Assembly: GCA_964556665.1 (NCBI GenBank)
Contig: CAZKXU010000044.1
Span: 1 to 26,440, forward strand
DNA: 26,440 nt
Source of the DNA: CAZKXU01 sp964556665
GTDB lineage: Bacteria > Bdellovibrionota_C > UBA2361 > CAZKXU01
Direction: 5' to 3'
Below the pieces are notes generated by a model, which ran no database searches, was not told the origin of the DNA, and was given only the letters and a program-made list of their open reading frames with translations. Positions 1 through 8,462 of this stretch are shown here, piece after piece; position 1 is the stretch's first letter; each line of letters opens with the position of its first letter. A program made the translations under genes and the position numbers.

Positions 1-22
1 AAGTTTACTCATTAGGTTCAAA

Positions 23-997
23 ATGGCTCGCATCGCAGTTGCAATACCCTGCTTTAATGTCAAGGAGAAGATTCTTGCAGTAATTGCCTCAATTGGGAAG
101 GAGGTAGAGGCAATTTATGTGGTTGATGACCTCTGTCCAGAGCAATCCGGCAAACATGTGCAAGCTTCCGTGAAAGATCCGCGTGTCAAAGTGATTTTTC
201 ATAAAGAGAACTTAGGTGTGGGTGGAGCAACTATGACTGGGTTTAGTGCCGCTGCACAGGATGGTTTTGATATTTTGGTTAAGGTTGATGGTGATGGACA
301 GATTAATCCTACGCTAATTCCCCAGATCGTAACTCCATTGATAAATGGTAGCGCTGATTATAGTAAAGGTAACCGTTTTTATAACTTTGAATCACTACGA
401 GGTATGCCTGCTGTCAGACTTTTTGGGAATAGCGTGCTCTCTTTTGTTAGTAAAGCAACGACTGGGTACTGGAACATTATGGATCCAACTAACGGCTTTG
501 TAGCTATTCAAGCCAACATTTTCAAACTATTGCCTCTTCATAAGATTGAAAAGCAGTATTTATTCGAAAGTGACATGCTCTTTCGCTTAAATTTAATTCG
601 AGCTGTTGTGTCTGAGATGCCAATGGATTCTGTTTATGAAGATGAGCGTAGCAATCTTAAAATTGGCGAGGCAGCCCTGCGCTTCCCAATAAAGTATTGT
701 GTACGATTCTTTAAACGAATTATCTATAATTATTTTTTAAGAGATTTTAATGTTTGTTCTATAGAAATAATTTTTGGAATTTTATTGCTCACAGGAGGCG
801 TAAGTTTCGGTACGCTACACTGGATTAAGGGTTATTTGAGCCAGCAATTAAATTCTACTGGAACAGTAATGCTAGCGGCATTGCCTACGATCATGGGATT
901 TCAATTGCTATTAGCAGCTTTGCACTTCGACGTTACTAATGTTCCAAAAAATCCACTTCATCAAGCTTTTAAAAAACCTAATGAATCCATCTCATAA
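23..997 (+). CDS. Glycosyltransferase family 2 membrane protein (dolichyl-phosphate-mannose synthase-like)
   Basis: A 324-residue GT-A fold glycosyltransferase that probably moves a sugar from a nucleotide-sugar to a lipid or glycan acceptor at the inner membrane. The N-terminal strand carries the family opening (VAIPCFN, about residues 5-11). VVDD (about 33-36) and VDGDGQ (about 88-93) are the two acidic nucleotide/metal-binding motifs. A conserved DPTNGF follows near residues 152-157. Two hydrophobic segments in the last 90 residues (about 245-267 and 278-302) should anchor it in the membrane, as in DPM1/GtrB-type enzymes. The ATG at 23 directly precedes the conserved first strand and has no clear Shine-Dalgarno. 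Its 3' end overlaps the next gene, a methyltransferase, which suggests one glycan or lipid-modification operon extending to the left of the window. The family call is firm; the donor and acceptor cannot be told. Confidence 0.88.
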   Translation: MARIAVAIPCFNVKEKILAVIASIGKEVEAIYVVDDLCPEQSGKHVQASVKDPRVKVIFHKENLGVGGATMTGFSAAAQDGFDILVKVDGDGQINPTLIPQIVTPLINGSADYSKGNRFYNFESLRGMPAVRLFGNSVLSFVSKATTGYWNIMDPTNGFVAIQANIFKLLPLHKIEKQYLFESDMLFRLNLIRAVVSEMPMDSVYEDERSNLKIGEAALRFPIKYCVRFFKRIIYNYFLRDFNVCSIEIIFGILLLTGGVSFGTLHWIKGYLSQQLNSTGTVMLAALPTIMGFQLLLAALHFDVTNVPKNPLHQAFKKPNESIS

Positions 998-1871
998 TCT
1001 AGATTCTGTAGAAAGGAGAGCCTGCGCTGTTTGTGGTAAAGAGCTACAAAGAATAGTACCAAAATGGTTGTGGCGATGTAATTTCTGTAAATTTCATGCC
1101 TCAGATCTTTGGAATGATGAGGTATGGGAGAAAAAAGAGAGCAAACTAAATGAAGATTATCGAGTCGATGCTATCAAGAAATTACGTTATGATAATGCGC
1201 GCATGATTCTTACTAAGATCAATTCGATACAAGCCCTGGCTACTAGTCACCTCTGTGATATAGGTACTGCCTACGGATGGTTTTTAGATGTTGTAGAGGA
1301 ATTTGGTGGAAAAGGGTTAGGCATTGAGCCTGAAGCAGCAATTGCTGATGCAGCTCGACTTAGAGGGAAAGAGATTATTACAGGGACTTTTCCTGAGAGC
1401 CTTGGTAAGGATGTAAAATTTGAGATCATTACTCTAAACGATGTCTTAGAGCATATGCCAGATGTTGAGAGTTGCATAAAAGCCTGTGCGAATCATTTAA
1501 AACCGGGAGGCCTGCTTTCCATAGTATTACCATCGAGTAACGGTTTTTTTTATAAGTTAGGAATGTTGCTCTCTAAACTAGGTATAGAAGCACCATTAGA
1601 TAGGTTATGGCAAAAAAACTTTCATAGTCCTCACCTCAGTTACTTTAATGATCAAAATCTGGAAACATTATTAAGTCGGAACGGTTTTCACTTGGAGAGT
1701 AAACTTACTCTTCCGACAGTTACACTTAAAGGCTTATGGAATAGAGTGCGTATGGACAACACCAATTCGCTAGCATTAGCAGTGCTTTATTGGTGTGGCA
1801 TAGTAGTAATTTCTCCACTATTTCGGTTTCTACCTGCGGATATAATCTTTCACATATATAAATTAGATTGA
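981..1871 (+). CDS. Class I SAM-dependent methyltransferase with N-terminal zinc-ribbon-like motif
   Basis: A 296-residue protein when started at ATG 981, overlapping the upstream glycosyltransferase by 17 bp. An in-frame ATG at 939 would overlap by 59 bp and adds residues unlike the family, so 981 is preferred. The N-terminus has two CxxC pairs (C15-x2-C18 and C33-x2-C36) resembling a small zinc ribbon. The methyltransferase core follows: motif I (CDIGTAYGWFL, about 92-102), an acidic end of strand 2 (GIEPE, about 114-118), a motif IV-like segment (LNDVLEHMPD) and a post-motif LKPGGLLSIVLP. This matches the Methyltransf_23-type enzymes common in polysaccharide and O-antigen clusters, where they methylate sugars or lipid-linked intermediates. 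The C-terminus has a hydrophobic stretch (about 255-290) that may associate with membrane. The substrate is unknown. It is convergent with the next gene, with only 11 bp between the two. Confidence 0.85.
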   Translation: MNPSHNLDSVERRACAVCGKELQRIVPKWLWRCNFCKFHASDLWNDEVWEKKESKLNEDYRVDAIKKLRYDNARMILTKINSIQALATSHLCDIGTAYGWFLDVVEEFGGKGLGIEPEAAIADAARLRGKEIITGTFPESLGKDVKFEIITLNDVLEHMPDVESCIKACANHLKPGGLLSIVLPSSNGFFYKLGMLLSKLGIEAPLDRLWQKNFHSPHLSYFNDQNLETLLSRNGFHLESKLTLPTVTLKGLWNRVRMDNTNSLALAVLYWCGIVVISPLFRFLPADIIFHIYKLD

Positions 1872-1882
1872 GGATATCTTAC

Positions 1883-3055
1883 CTATCTCCACTCTTGCTG
1901 TTTATCATTTATCAGCAGGATCATGACGCTACATAAGCCAAGTCCGTAAAGAATATAGCTCCAACCAGGTACCCAAAATTTTATCGCAAGTGCTAGTACG
2001 GAAAAATTACTAACAAAAATAAAAAAATATAAAACCTTTCCGCGCATCAAGCCCAAATGTTTATGATTATTAAGAATATAATCAGCAGCTACAAACAATA
2101 ATGGCATGCATAGTATATAATCGTGTCCCCAGGCATACGGCGCTAAAATTAGTGAGAATGGTAATACATATGTTAATGCCTGTTTTAAATTATATACTTT
2201 AAAATATAGAGAGGCTAGAAGGGTCCCAGCAGCTGCTAAGAATGGAAGCACCATCATGGTAAATGCTGGCCACTCTCCTTCTAAATACCAATTCAGTAAA
2301 TTTGGTAGAGTTGCATTGACAAACGAAAGCGGTTTGTCCACCTCTAAAAGTGCATAGAACATCGAAAAAATCTTTGGTTCAAGAAGGAGTAACACACAAC
2401 TCCCAGCAATTATTGATAAGATAAAGCCAAATATTATCAAGAAGTTTTTTTTAAGCAGAGACCAGGCCAGGAGTACGGCAAAGAAAGGGCCAAAAAGATG
2501 TGGCTTCATCAGTAGGGGGTAAAAGCAGGCACCTGCTAATAAATATTTCTGATGTTCGAAGAATAGAAAAAAACTAAGAATCGCAACTAACATTATCCAT
2601 GAGGCTGAGCCCATTGTAATTCCATGGTAGAAAATACCAAATGGGATCGTGACTAAGAGCAGTAAGACAGTGTGCCAATTAATACTGTGAGCGGGCTGAG
2701 GTCGAATAAATAATTTTTGACAGGTTAAACATGCCCAACTAAAGCCGAGTAGACTTAAAATAAAAAAAAGCCTCTTTGCAACTGCTAGGGAGAAAAACCC
2801 AAATGGGAAAAAAATGACAAATGGAAATGGCAGCCAATAAAATCCAGGGTTAACAGAGTTCGGATCAGGGATTAAGTCAGGTGGTGAATCGATAAGAAAA
2901 GAAGCATAGTGCGGCAATTCGTACGGATTGCCTCCTTGTACTAAAAGCTGAGAGGCTTTCCAAATTCGACTAAAATCAAAAAATTGAAACGGCTCTAAAA
3001 CAAGGACAAGAAGTATTGAGAGGAGTGCTATCGTCAGAATAAAAACTGATCGCAT
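1883..3055 (-). CDS. GT87/DUF2029-like polytopic membrane glycosyltransferase
   Basis: A hydrophobic protein of about 390 residues with some ten predicted membrane segments. Near the N-terminus the periplasmic loop reads DFSRIWKAS...GGNPYE, the acidic, aromatic and NPY signature of GT87 (DUF2029) enzymes, which use polyprenyl-phosphate sugars. Later the motifs MKPHLF and APYAWGHDY match the family's conserved KP and W-H elements. I place the start at the ATG at 3055, directly before the first transmembrane segment. The frame is open up to 3097, but that extension adds 14 residues ahead of the membrane segment with no family support. It lies tail to tail with the methyltransferase gene, so it is a separate transcription unit. 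It probably adds a sugar to an envelope glycan or glycolipid on the outer face of the inner membrane. Specificity is unknown. Confidence 0.75.
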   Translation of the reverse strand: MRSVFILTIALLSILLVLVLEPFQFFDFSRIWKASQLLVQGGNPYELPHYASFLIDSPPDLIPDPNSVNPGFYWLPFPFVIFFPFGFFSLAVAKRLFFILSLLGFSWACLTCQKLFIRPQPAHSINWHTVLLLLVTIPFGIFYHGITMGSASWIMLVAILSFFLFFEHQKYLLAGACFYPLLMKPHLFGPFFAVLLAWSLLKKNFLIIFGFILSIIAGSCVLLLLEPKIFSMFYALLEVDKPLSFVNATLPNLLNWYLEGEWPAFTMMVLPFLAAAGTLLASLYFKVYNLKQALTYVLPFSLILAPYAWGHDYILCMPLLFVAADYILNNHKHLGLMRGKVLYFFIFVSNFSVLALAIKFWVPGWSYILYGLGLCSVMILLINDKQQEWR

Positions 3056-3209
3056 GTAGTTAGTATGACTTAATAACAGTGAGCCAGGATAGATCACTTT
3101 TTAAACTGAGAGTAGAAATAGTGTAAAATACCCACTTAGTGAGAAAATAGTAGGTAGTAGGAGATTTCGAAGGATGGGGCGATGGGCCCTTTTTATCTAT
3201 CTTTGCGTT

Positions 3210-3242
3210 CCCTCATAAGCTTCTTTGAGGTCGTCCATTTTT
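3210..3242 (+). terminator. Weak hairpin followed by a T-run
   Basis: CCTCATAAG can pair with CTTTGAGG around a 3-nt loop (one bulge), and a run of six T lies about 7 nt downstream. The distance from the stem to the T-run is longer than in a typical intrinsic terminator, and no plus-strand gene ends nearby. I therefore give it low weight. The rest of the gap 3056-3347 holds nothing I recognise. Confidence 0.2.
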
Positions 3243-3347
3243 TAAAGACGCCTAATCCAATGAGTAATTAATATAAAAATGTGCTGCAAGATTAAAAATG
3301 GATTATACCATATTGGAGTATGTAAGAGCAGCTAATACTGTTAAGCT

Positions 3348-3791
3348 CTACTCTTCGAATAATGCTTTTTCCCTCTGCCACCTAGCTACTCTAATCTCCT
3401 CGGCGCTAAGAGGGCTATCCGGATACCGTGTAGCCAAATAATGCTTTACCGCAGACATTTCCTCCCTAGAAAGCCGGCCGGTAACATTATCTATTCTTTC
3501 GTTAGGGGCACGCTCCTTAAACTTCGACAGCCCTAACTCCTGTGAACTTACTAAGGCCGGTACTGGCGGTCTAAGCGCAACCTTTCCCTCTAGAATTCGC
3601 TTGCCCAAGTCATAGGCGATAGCCAGCCTACGCTTTTTCATCGCAGGCGATTCTCCGATCGGAGCTCCGCGAGGTCCACTACCACCACTATTACCACCAC
3701 CTGCTGAACATCCTCGTCCAGCGTAAGATTCGGAAGGTGTTGCCAGTAAAGCAAGCAAGAATAAGCAGGTAACTATAAATCTAGTTTTCAT
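3348..3791 (-). CDS. Small secreted hypothetical protein with Gly-rich N-terminus
   Basis: Unrecognised protein of 147 residues. A clear Sec signal peptide occupies residues 1-24: positive MKTR, a hydrophobic core, then SESYA with likely cleavage before GRGC. The mature protein begins with a Gly/Ser/Cys-rich stretch (about 25-45) with one cysteine. A basic and hydrophilic region follows, ending in a charged, probably helical segment (about 110-147, SREEMSAVKHYLATRY onward). The frame stays open upstream to 3935. The start at 3791 is preferred because it puts the signal peptide at the N-terminus and a G-rich stretch lies about 13 nt upstream. It is not a lipoprotein: the cysteine is not in a lipobox. 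About 260 bp of unremarkable sequence separates it from the next gene. No function can be assigned. Confidence 0.6.
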   Translation of the reverse strand: MKTRFIVTCLFLLALLATPSESYAGRGCSAGGGNSGGSGPRGAPIGESPAMKKRRLAIAYDLGKRILEGKVALRPPVPALVSSQELGLSKFKERAPNERIDNVTGRLSREEMSAVKHYLATRYPDSPLSAEEIRVARWQREKALFEE

Positions 3792-4053
3792 ATGGTGTTG
3801 ACCCCCGTTAGTGGAGAGATACACAGGCAAAAAGCGGGCCATGTTTGGAGATGGCCCTAGCGAGTACAGTACCATGGTCGCTGCTTCTGGTACACGACAA
3901 CTAAAGAGTAATAACTGTAGGGGGCTACTTTTCAATAACTATTAAGATTCGAGCTGTCAGTAGGTTACAATGTAACTTATTGATATTTCGTTTATTAATA
4001 GTTTTCGACTAAGTGGCACCCCTACAACAGTTTTGACTAACCCCGTGAAGCAA

Positions 4054-4785
4054 CTACGACTTCGATATTCGAAAAATATATGGCACACTCGCTTGATACG
4101 CTTCATAAGCTTTCCCATAAAAGGTCAACATACGACGCTCCTTCAGTAATGGCCCTAGTAGGCAATACATAGACCACGGTATTGATATCACCAAGCGATC
4201 CAGTGTCCAAATAGGTGATGTAAGTAATGTTAGCATAAATGCAAGATAGATCGGCTGTCGACAAACTGCACATAACCCTTCTCTTGAAAAATCCCGATAT
4301 TTTGGCCTTTGATTACGGAATACTGAAATCCATCCAAGATAGCCTAACTGAATTTCAGGATTAGAATCTAAAATTGCTTTTATGAGCAGCAACCATGAGA
4401 TTACGAATGCAATATTAAATAGACCTCCTGTTACACCTTCAAAGTTAATTAGTACTATAGAGGTTGCATTCCATAAAAGGAAAAATAGAATTAGCTGCAA
4501 AGAGGCGAACAATGTATATAAGGTAGTTACTATATCTCTTCCAATGTCAGGAATAAATCTGGCTAACAACTTGCGCCCAGGAGCAGATAAGAAAAAAGAA
4601 TGTAATAGAGGGAATTGTACTACTAAAATTGCATTAACTATTAATCTAGCATTTCCATACAAATGGCCGAAGGTAAAAGCCATACCAGTGTAAAAATTGA
4701 CTACCATCAGGCAAACTGCAATCACGAAAAGAGTGTGATTTAATATACCTATAAGAAGAGCGAAGATCTGTTGTCGTTTAAGCAT
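4054..4785 (-). CDS. NnrU/MddA-like membrane methyltransferase (ICMT superfamily)
   Basis: A 243-residue protein with about six membrane segments. An N-terminal FPLLHSFF-type motif (about 58-65) and GRDIVTTLYTLFASLQL (82-98) resemble NnrU and methanethiol methyltransferase (MddA) proteins. The C-terminal half has the isoprenylcysteine-methyltransferase-type SAM-binding signature in variant form: CRQPIYLAF (175-183, where the family usually has RHPxYLG), then KERRM (215-219) and YGKAYEAYQASVP (223-235). The usual histidine before the proline is replaced by glutamine, so activity is uncertain. It is divergent from the YceI-polyketide operon with 171 bp between the starts. That operon carries its own, different ICMT-like gene, so this one could serve the same lipid pathway, which is inference. 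Alternative roles are methylation of a small thiol or an unrelated membrane lipid. Confidence 0.7.
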   Translation of the reverse strand: MLKRQQIFALLIGILNHTLFVIAVCLMVVNFYTGMAFTFGHLYGNARLIVNAILVVQFPLLHSFFLSAPGRKLLARFIPDIGRDIVTTLYTLFASLQLILFFLLWNATSIVLINFEGVTGGLFNIAFVISWLLLIKAILDSNPEIQLGYLGWISVFRNQRPKYRDFSREGLCAVCRQPIYLAFMLTLLTSPIWTLDRLVISIPWSMYCLLGPLLKERRMLTFYGKAYEAYQASVPYIFRISKS

Positions 4786-4956
4786 CTCATCTGAGGATAC
4801 AGATACTCATAATACTGCACAACTTTGACATTTATATGTTGAGTACTTTACTCATGTATTATTGAGACAATTTCTTTTACTAATAATGAATATTAGTTAA
4901 ACTAATCCGTCGAACGTGGAAAGTTTTAAGGTTCTATTTTTTTAGTTAATTCTGTT

Positions 4957-5547
4957 ATGCATATCTCAATATTATTTTCCTCTCTGCTCTTATTCCCGCT
5001 CACTACATACGCTGCTCCCGTTTGGATGACACCTACTCAGTTAAATGACTCCAACACAAAAATAGAATTTGTACTTGATTCAACCTGGCATAAAATACAT
5101 GGCGCTACGGCTGGAGTTAGTGGCAAAGTTTGGCTTGCTAAAGAAGATGATCCGATGAGTATAAATACTGAAATTACCCTGCCTGTAAACCTCTTTCGCA
5201 CAGGCAATAGCAGTCGTGACAAGCGTATGCGTGAGGTTATGGCAGAGGATCGTTTCAATACTGTTATTGTTAGGTCAAACAAGCTTGAAAGCAACTGTAC
5301 ACCTGAGAAAGTATCCAACTCCACCTCATGTGACGGTTTTATGTTTGCAACTTTAAGGATTCGTGAGATTGAAGGAAATATTAAGCTTCCATACACAATT
5401 AAACTTCAGAGTAATGGATATGAAGTTCAAGGTCAGTATACTTTTCAATGGGCTGATTTTGGGATTGAAGATCCATCAATTCTTATAGCCCGTCTTGATA
5501 AAGATGTGACTATTAATTTTACTACAATACTTCCAATTAAATATTAA
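4957..5547 (+). CDS. YceI-family periplasmic lipid-binding protein
   Basis: A 196-residue protein with a Sec signal peptide (residues 1-19, cleavage after TTYAA) and a lipocalin-like YceI barrel. Visible family features are FVLDSTWHKIHGATAGVSGKV at the first strands (38-58), the LPVNLFRTGNSSRDKRMREVM segment (76-96; in the family, conserved Asp/Arg residues sit before a helix), and the closing strands YEVQGQYTFQWADFGIEDPS (150-169). YceI proteins bind polyisoprenoid or other long lipids in a hydrophobic pocket. The gene is first of a four-gene operon, with 7 bp to the type III polyketide synthase. A role carrying or storing the operon's lipid product in the periplasm is a reasonable inference. 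It has no recognisable Shine-Dalgarno. The family assignment is confident; the ligand is unknown. Confidence 0.85.
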   Translation: MHISILFSSLLLFPLTTYAAPVWMTPTQLNDSNTKIEFVLDSTWHKIHGATAGVSGKVWLAKEDDPMSINTEITLPVNLFRTGNSSRDKRMREVMAEDRFNTVIVRSNKLESNCTPEKVSNSTSCDGFMFATLRIREIEGNIKLPYTIKLQSNGYEVQGQYTFQWADFGIEDPSILIARLDKDVTINFTTILPIKY

Positions 5548-5554
5548 ATAATAA

Positions 5555-6595
5555 ATGGGTTACATTCAGAGTGTTACTACAGCGTTGCCAAGATTTTCAT
5601 ATAGCAAAGATGACCTATTTAAAGTAGGAGAATTTTGGCTAGCCAATCGTCCTGAAGATTTAAAACTATTTACACGGTTTATTCAAAGCTCACAAATTGA
5701 TAAACGTTACTTTGCTGTTCCAATAGAGGAGATCTTAACCTTAAATGGAATGAGTCAACGTGCAGCTACTTTTCAACAAGAAGGAGTGGTATTAGGTCGC
5801 ACAGCCTTAGAAGGTGCATTAAAATATGACTTATCAGAAGCAGCCGAGGTTAAGAACCTGATTTTTACCTCTTGTACGGTACCCTCTATCCCCGCAATCG
5901 ATGTTGAAATTGCAAAGCTCTCCTCACTATCACCTTATACAAATAGAATCCCGATCTACCAACATGGCTGTGCTGGTGGAGCTGCAGGCCTAGCACTTGC
6001 CTCAAAACTTTCGCAAAACAACCAACTGACAGCCTTATTAGCGGTTGAGCTTTGCTCTCTAATTTATCAAAAGGAGGATTTTGAGCGAGGCAGTCTAGTA
6101 GGCTCAGCAATCTTTGGCGATGGGGCTGCTTGTGTACTACTTGACTCACGCCCCTCTGCATTGCGAATTGTAGCAAGTCAATCATTCTTACTCCCTAACT
6201 CCCGCGATCTGATGGGATATAATATCGAAGATGATGGTCCACATCTTAGATTAAATCGTGAGCTTCCAAATGAGCTAGCTACCCTTGCACCTAAACTTGT
6301 TAATACATTTTTGTCTAAATATTCCTTAACGTCAGCTCAGATAGCTTGGTGGCTGATTCACCCAGGTGGTTCAAAAATACTGGGCACCTTAACAGATCTC
6401 TTCAAATTAAACCCTCAGCAACTGCATTGGTCATGGGAGATCTTACGTCGTTACGGTAACATGTCCTCAGCTGCTATTTTATTTGTATTAGAGGCATTTA
6501 TGCGTGACAAGCCTTGGAAAAAGGGGGAGCGCTCCCTAATGATAGGAATTGGACCTGGGCTAACTGTAGAGTTATTACTACTTGAGTCAACATAA
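5555..6595 (+). CDS. Type III polyketide synthase (alkylresorcinol/alkylpyrone synthase-like)
   Basis: A 346-residue chalcone/stilbene synthase-type enzyme, the expected size for bacterial type III PKS. The catalytic Cys-His-Asn triad is intact: C139 in YQHGCAGG, H269 in WLIHPGG and N302 in YGNMSSA. The structural FGDGAAC loop (187-193) and the C-terminal GIGPGLTVE (331-339) are present. Such enzymes load a fatty acyl starter, extend it with malonyl-CoA and cyclise to resorcinols or pyrones. Acyl starter use is inferred from the neighbours: an ICMT-type methyltransferase and a flavoprotein follow with 6-7 bp gaps, as in srsA-srsB-srsC of Streptomyces griseus (phenolic lipids), and a PKS-ICMT pair also occurs as bpsA-bpsB in Bacillus. 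The ATG follows 7 bp after yceI and has no Shine-Dalgarno, so translation may be coupled. Confidence 0.92.
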   Translation: MGYIQSVTTALPRFSYSKDDLFKVGEFWLANRPEDLKLFTRFIQSSQIDKRYFAVPIEEILTLNGMSQRAATFQQEGVVLGRTALEGALKYDLSEAAEVKNLIFTSCTVPSIPAIDVEIAKLSSLSPYTNRIPIYQHGCAGGAAGLALASKLSQNNQLTALLAVELCSLIYQKEDFERGSLVGSAIFGDGAACVLLDSRPSALRIVASQSFLLPNSRDLMGYNIEDDGPHLRLNRELPNELATLAPKLVNTFLSKYSLTSAQIAWWLIHPGGSKILGTLTDLFKLNPQQLHWSWEILRRYGNMSSAAILFVLEAFMRDKPWKKGERSLMIGIGPGLTVELLLLEST

Positions 6596-6601
6596 CTCAT
6601 T

Positions 6602-7171
6602 ATGCTTTTTAGAATTTTATTAATCTTTGTTATTGCTCAACGCCTTAGTGAGCTAGTCATCTCCAGACAAAATCGCATAAAGATGCGATCACAGGGATTT
6701 ACTCAATTTGAGAGTAATAAAAACCTATCTATAATGATTACTCTACATATCGGCTGGTTTATTAGTATGCTTCTTGAAAGTTTTTATTACGCTAAATCAG
6801 ATCAATTAATAGCAATAATTTCATTAATACTTTTTTTAATGGCACAACTGCTACGTTTTTGGGTCTTAAAAACTTTAGGCACACAATGGAATATTACAGT
6901 TATGTCTCCTCAAAGTAAGTCCAGCTCATCTTCTATTGTCACAACTGGACCGTATAGATATATCAAACACCCAAACTACCTTGCCATTATACTTGAATTT
7001 GCAACCCTACCGTTAGTAGGAGGCGCAATCTATACTGCTATAATATTTTCTATACTAAACGGAATTGTGTTATATAAAAGAATTTTGGTTGAGGAGGCTG
7101 CGCTCTCTCAACGTGATGGATATGTATCGCTAATGGCCGGGAAGGCACGTTTAATACCTCGAATACTATAG
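6602..7171 (+). CDS. ICMT-family membrane methyltransferase, polyketide-tailoring (SrsB/BpsB-like)
   Basis: A 189-residue integral membrane protein with about four to five hydrophobic segments and an intact C-terminal SAM-binding signature. GPYRYIKHPNYL (116-127) carries the conserved His-Pro, and EE at 164-165 sits in the helix after the next membrane segment. LGTQWNITV (92-100) is the usual family element before it. Enzymes of this type next to type III polyketide synthases O-methylate alkylresorcinols or alkylpyrones (SrsB, BpsB). Here it probably methylates the ring product of the synthase encoded 6 bp upstream, at the inner membrane where the lipid product would reside. It differs from the other ICMT-superfamily gene at 4054-4785, whose signature is degenerate. 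No Shine-Dalgarno is visible. Confidence 0.9.
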   Translation: MLFRILLIFVIAQRLSELVISRQNRIKMRSQGFTQFESNKNLSIMITLHIGWFISMLLESFYYAKSDQLIAIISLILFLMAQLLRFWVLKTLGTQWNITVMSPQSKSSSSSIVTTGPYRYIKHPNYLAIILEFATLPLVGGAIYTAIIFSILNGIVLYKRILVEEAALSQRDGYVSLMAGKARLIPRIL

Positions 7172-7178
7172 AAATAGT

Positions 7179-8306
7179 ATGAAGATTGATGTAGCAGTGA
7201 TAGGTGCAAGCATAAGCGGATCAATTTTAGCTGCCAACTTAGCACAAGCAGGTATTGAGGTTGCATTATTCGATAAATCTAAATTCCCTCGTCGAAAAGC
7301 ATGTGGCGAAGGAGTCGCTCCTGCTGGGGTACAACTTCTAAGATCACTTGGCATACTAGAACAATTAAAAGCAGATGGAGCTAAGGCGCTCTTTGGTTTT
7401 AATATAACTCGTGGTACTCGAGTAGTTACCTTGCCAGTTGCTACCTCAGCATACTTATTGGGAGTAAAGAGGGAAACATTAGATAACCTACTCTATCAGC
7501 GTGCCATAAGTAACGGTACTTCAGATCATATTGGCGAGAATGTTATTGAAATAAATCTCAATCCCACACTTTCAACTGTTATAACTAATGCCGGTCATTA
7601 TCAAGCTAAATATGTTGTGCTGGCAGATGGTCTAAATTCAAAATTGTTATCAAGAGGTAATCATTTAGCGCCCAATTCTCGCTATGGATTCTCAATCCGT
7701 GTTAGAACAGATCAACCACCAAAAATCGATTTAGTCAAAATTGTTATCGAAAGTGGATTTGAGATTTACTGCACTGCTGTTGATAAGGATCTATTCAACT
7801 TAAGTTTTTTGGGATCGCGGCCCTCTCTTTCTACGATTATAAGAAAAGATAAATTCTTAAATTACCTTCCAAAAATATTCGATCAATTACATACTGGCTA
7901 TACTATGGAGTGTGCTGCGCTTGGTGCAGGACCCTTTGTTTCTAGCTTAGGACCCCCATATCAGGGAAGCGCCTTATTTGTAGGTGATCGGGCACATTGT
8001 TACGACCCAATAGGTGGGCAAGGTATGACGCACGCGATGATCTCTGCACTACTTGGGGCAGAGGCAATTAAAGAGTCACTATTCTATGGAGACTCAGAGG
8101 AGGCGTTTAGAAATTATCACAGCAATCTTAGAGATGAGAGTGTTGGATTAAAATACTTTAGTTGGATGTCACAAAAATTAATGACAAGTGCCATACCACA
8201 ACCTGCATTTAATCTTATAGTCCGCCCTAGCGCATTCAAAATCTTTGACTCATCCTTACGTAGCCTTGGCAGATGCAACTCTGATCTATTATCTTCAAGT
8301 AGTTAG
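7179..8306 (+). CDS. FAD-dependent monooxygenase/oxidoreductase (SrsC/geranylgeranyl reductase-like)
   Basis: A 375-residue flavoprotein. The N-terminal Rossmann motif is GASISGS (9-15), in which the usual second glycine is serine. E27/D32 follow at the end of strand 2, then RRKACGEGVAP (38-48), typical of geranylgeranyl-reductase and halogenase-like enzymes. VVLADG (146-151) is the DG-type motif, and the second FAD motif is VGDRAHCYDPIGGQGM (268-283). Last gene of the yceI-PKS-ICMT operon with a 7-bp gap. In the srs cluster of Streptomyces griseus the equivalent flavoprotein hydroxylates the resorcinol ring to a hydroquinone or quinone, so ring hydroxylation is the favoured role. Reduction of a polyprenyl chain is the main alternative. 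The last 60 residues are poorly conserved and end in a serine run. Confidence 0.85.
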   Translation: MKIDVAVIGASISGSILAANLAQAGIEVALFDKSKFPRRKACGEGVAPAGVQLLRSLGILEQLKADGAKALFGFNITRGTRVVTLPVATSAYLLGVKRETLDNLLYQRAISNGTSDHIGENVIEINLNPTLSTVITNAGHYQAKYVVLADGLNSKLLSRGNHLAPNSRYGFSIRVRTDQPPKIDLVKIVIESGFEIYCTAVDKDLFNLSFLGSRPSLSTIIRKDKFLNYLPKIFDQLHTGYTMECAALGAGPFVSSLGPPYQGSALFVGDRAHCYDPIGGQGMTHAMISALLGAEAIKESLFYGDSEEAFRNYHSNLRDESVGLKYFSWMSQKLMTSAIPQPAFNLIVRPSAFKIFDSSLRSLGRCNSDLLSSSS

Positions 8307-8308
8307 TC

Positions 8309-8326
8309 CTTGTCCTGGCGGACAAG
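8309..8326 (+). terminator. Hairpin just after the polyketide operon
   Basis: Starting 3 bp after the flavoprotein stop codon, CTTGTCC pairs with GGACAAG around a TGGC loop, a perfect 7-bp stem. There is no U-tract directly after it, so it could be a Rho-dependent 3' end stabiliser rather than an intrinsic terminator. Confidence 0.4.
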
Positions 8327-8462
8327 CACTGTTGAGAATGCTAATAAAAAGGACGGTTTTGCAATCTGACACCGGATCTAATCTTAATCGACTCTTTCCA
8401 GTAAGTGGTTGAATAGATTCGAATGACTAAAAAATATTGATTAATATGTAGCATCGAATTCC

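Noticed and set aside
4825..4889. Promoters for the YceI operon (TTGACA at 4825, TTGAGA at 4862)
   Set aside because: No acceptable -10 at proper spacing for the first and only a weak TAATGA for the second; too uncertain to list.
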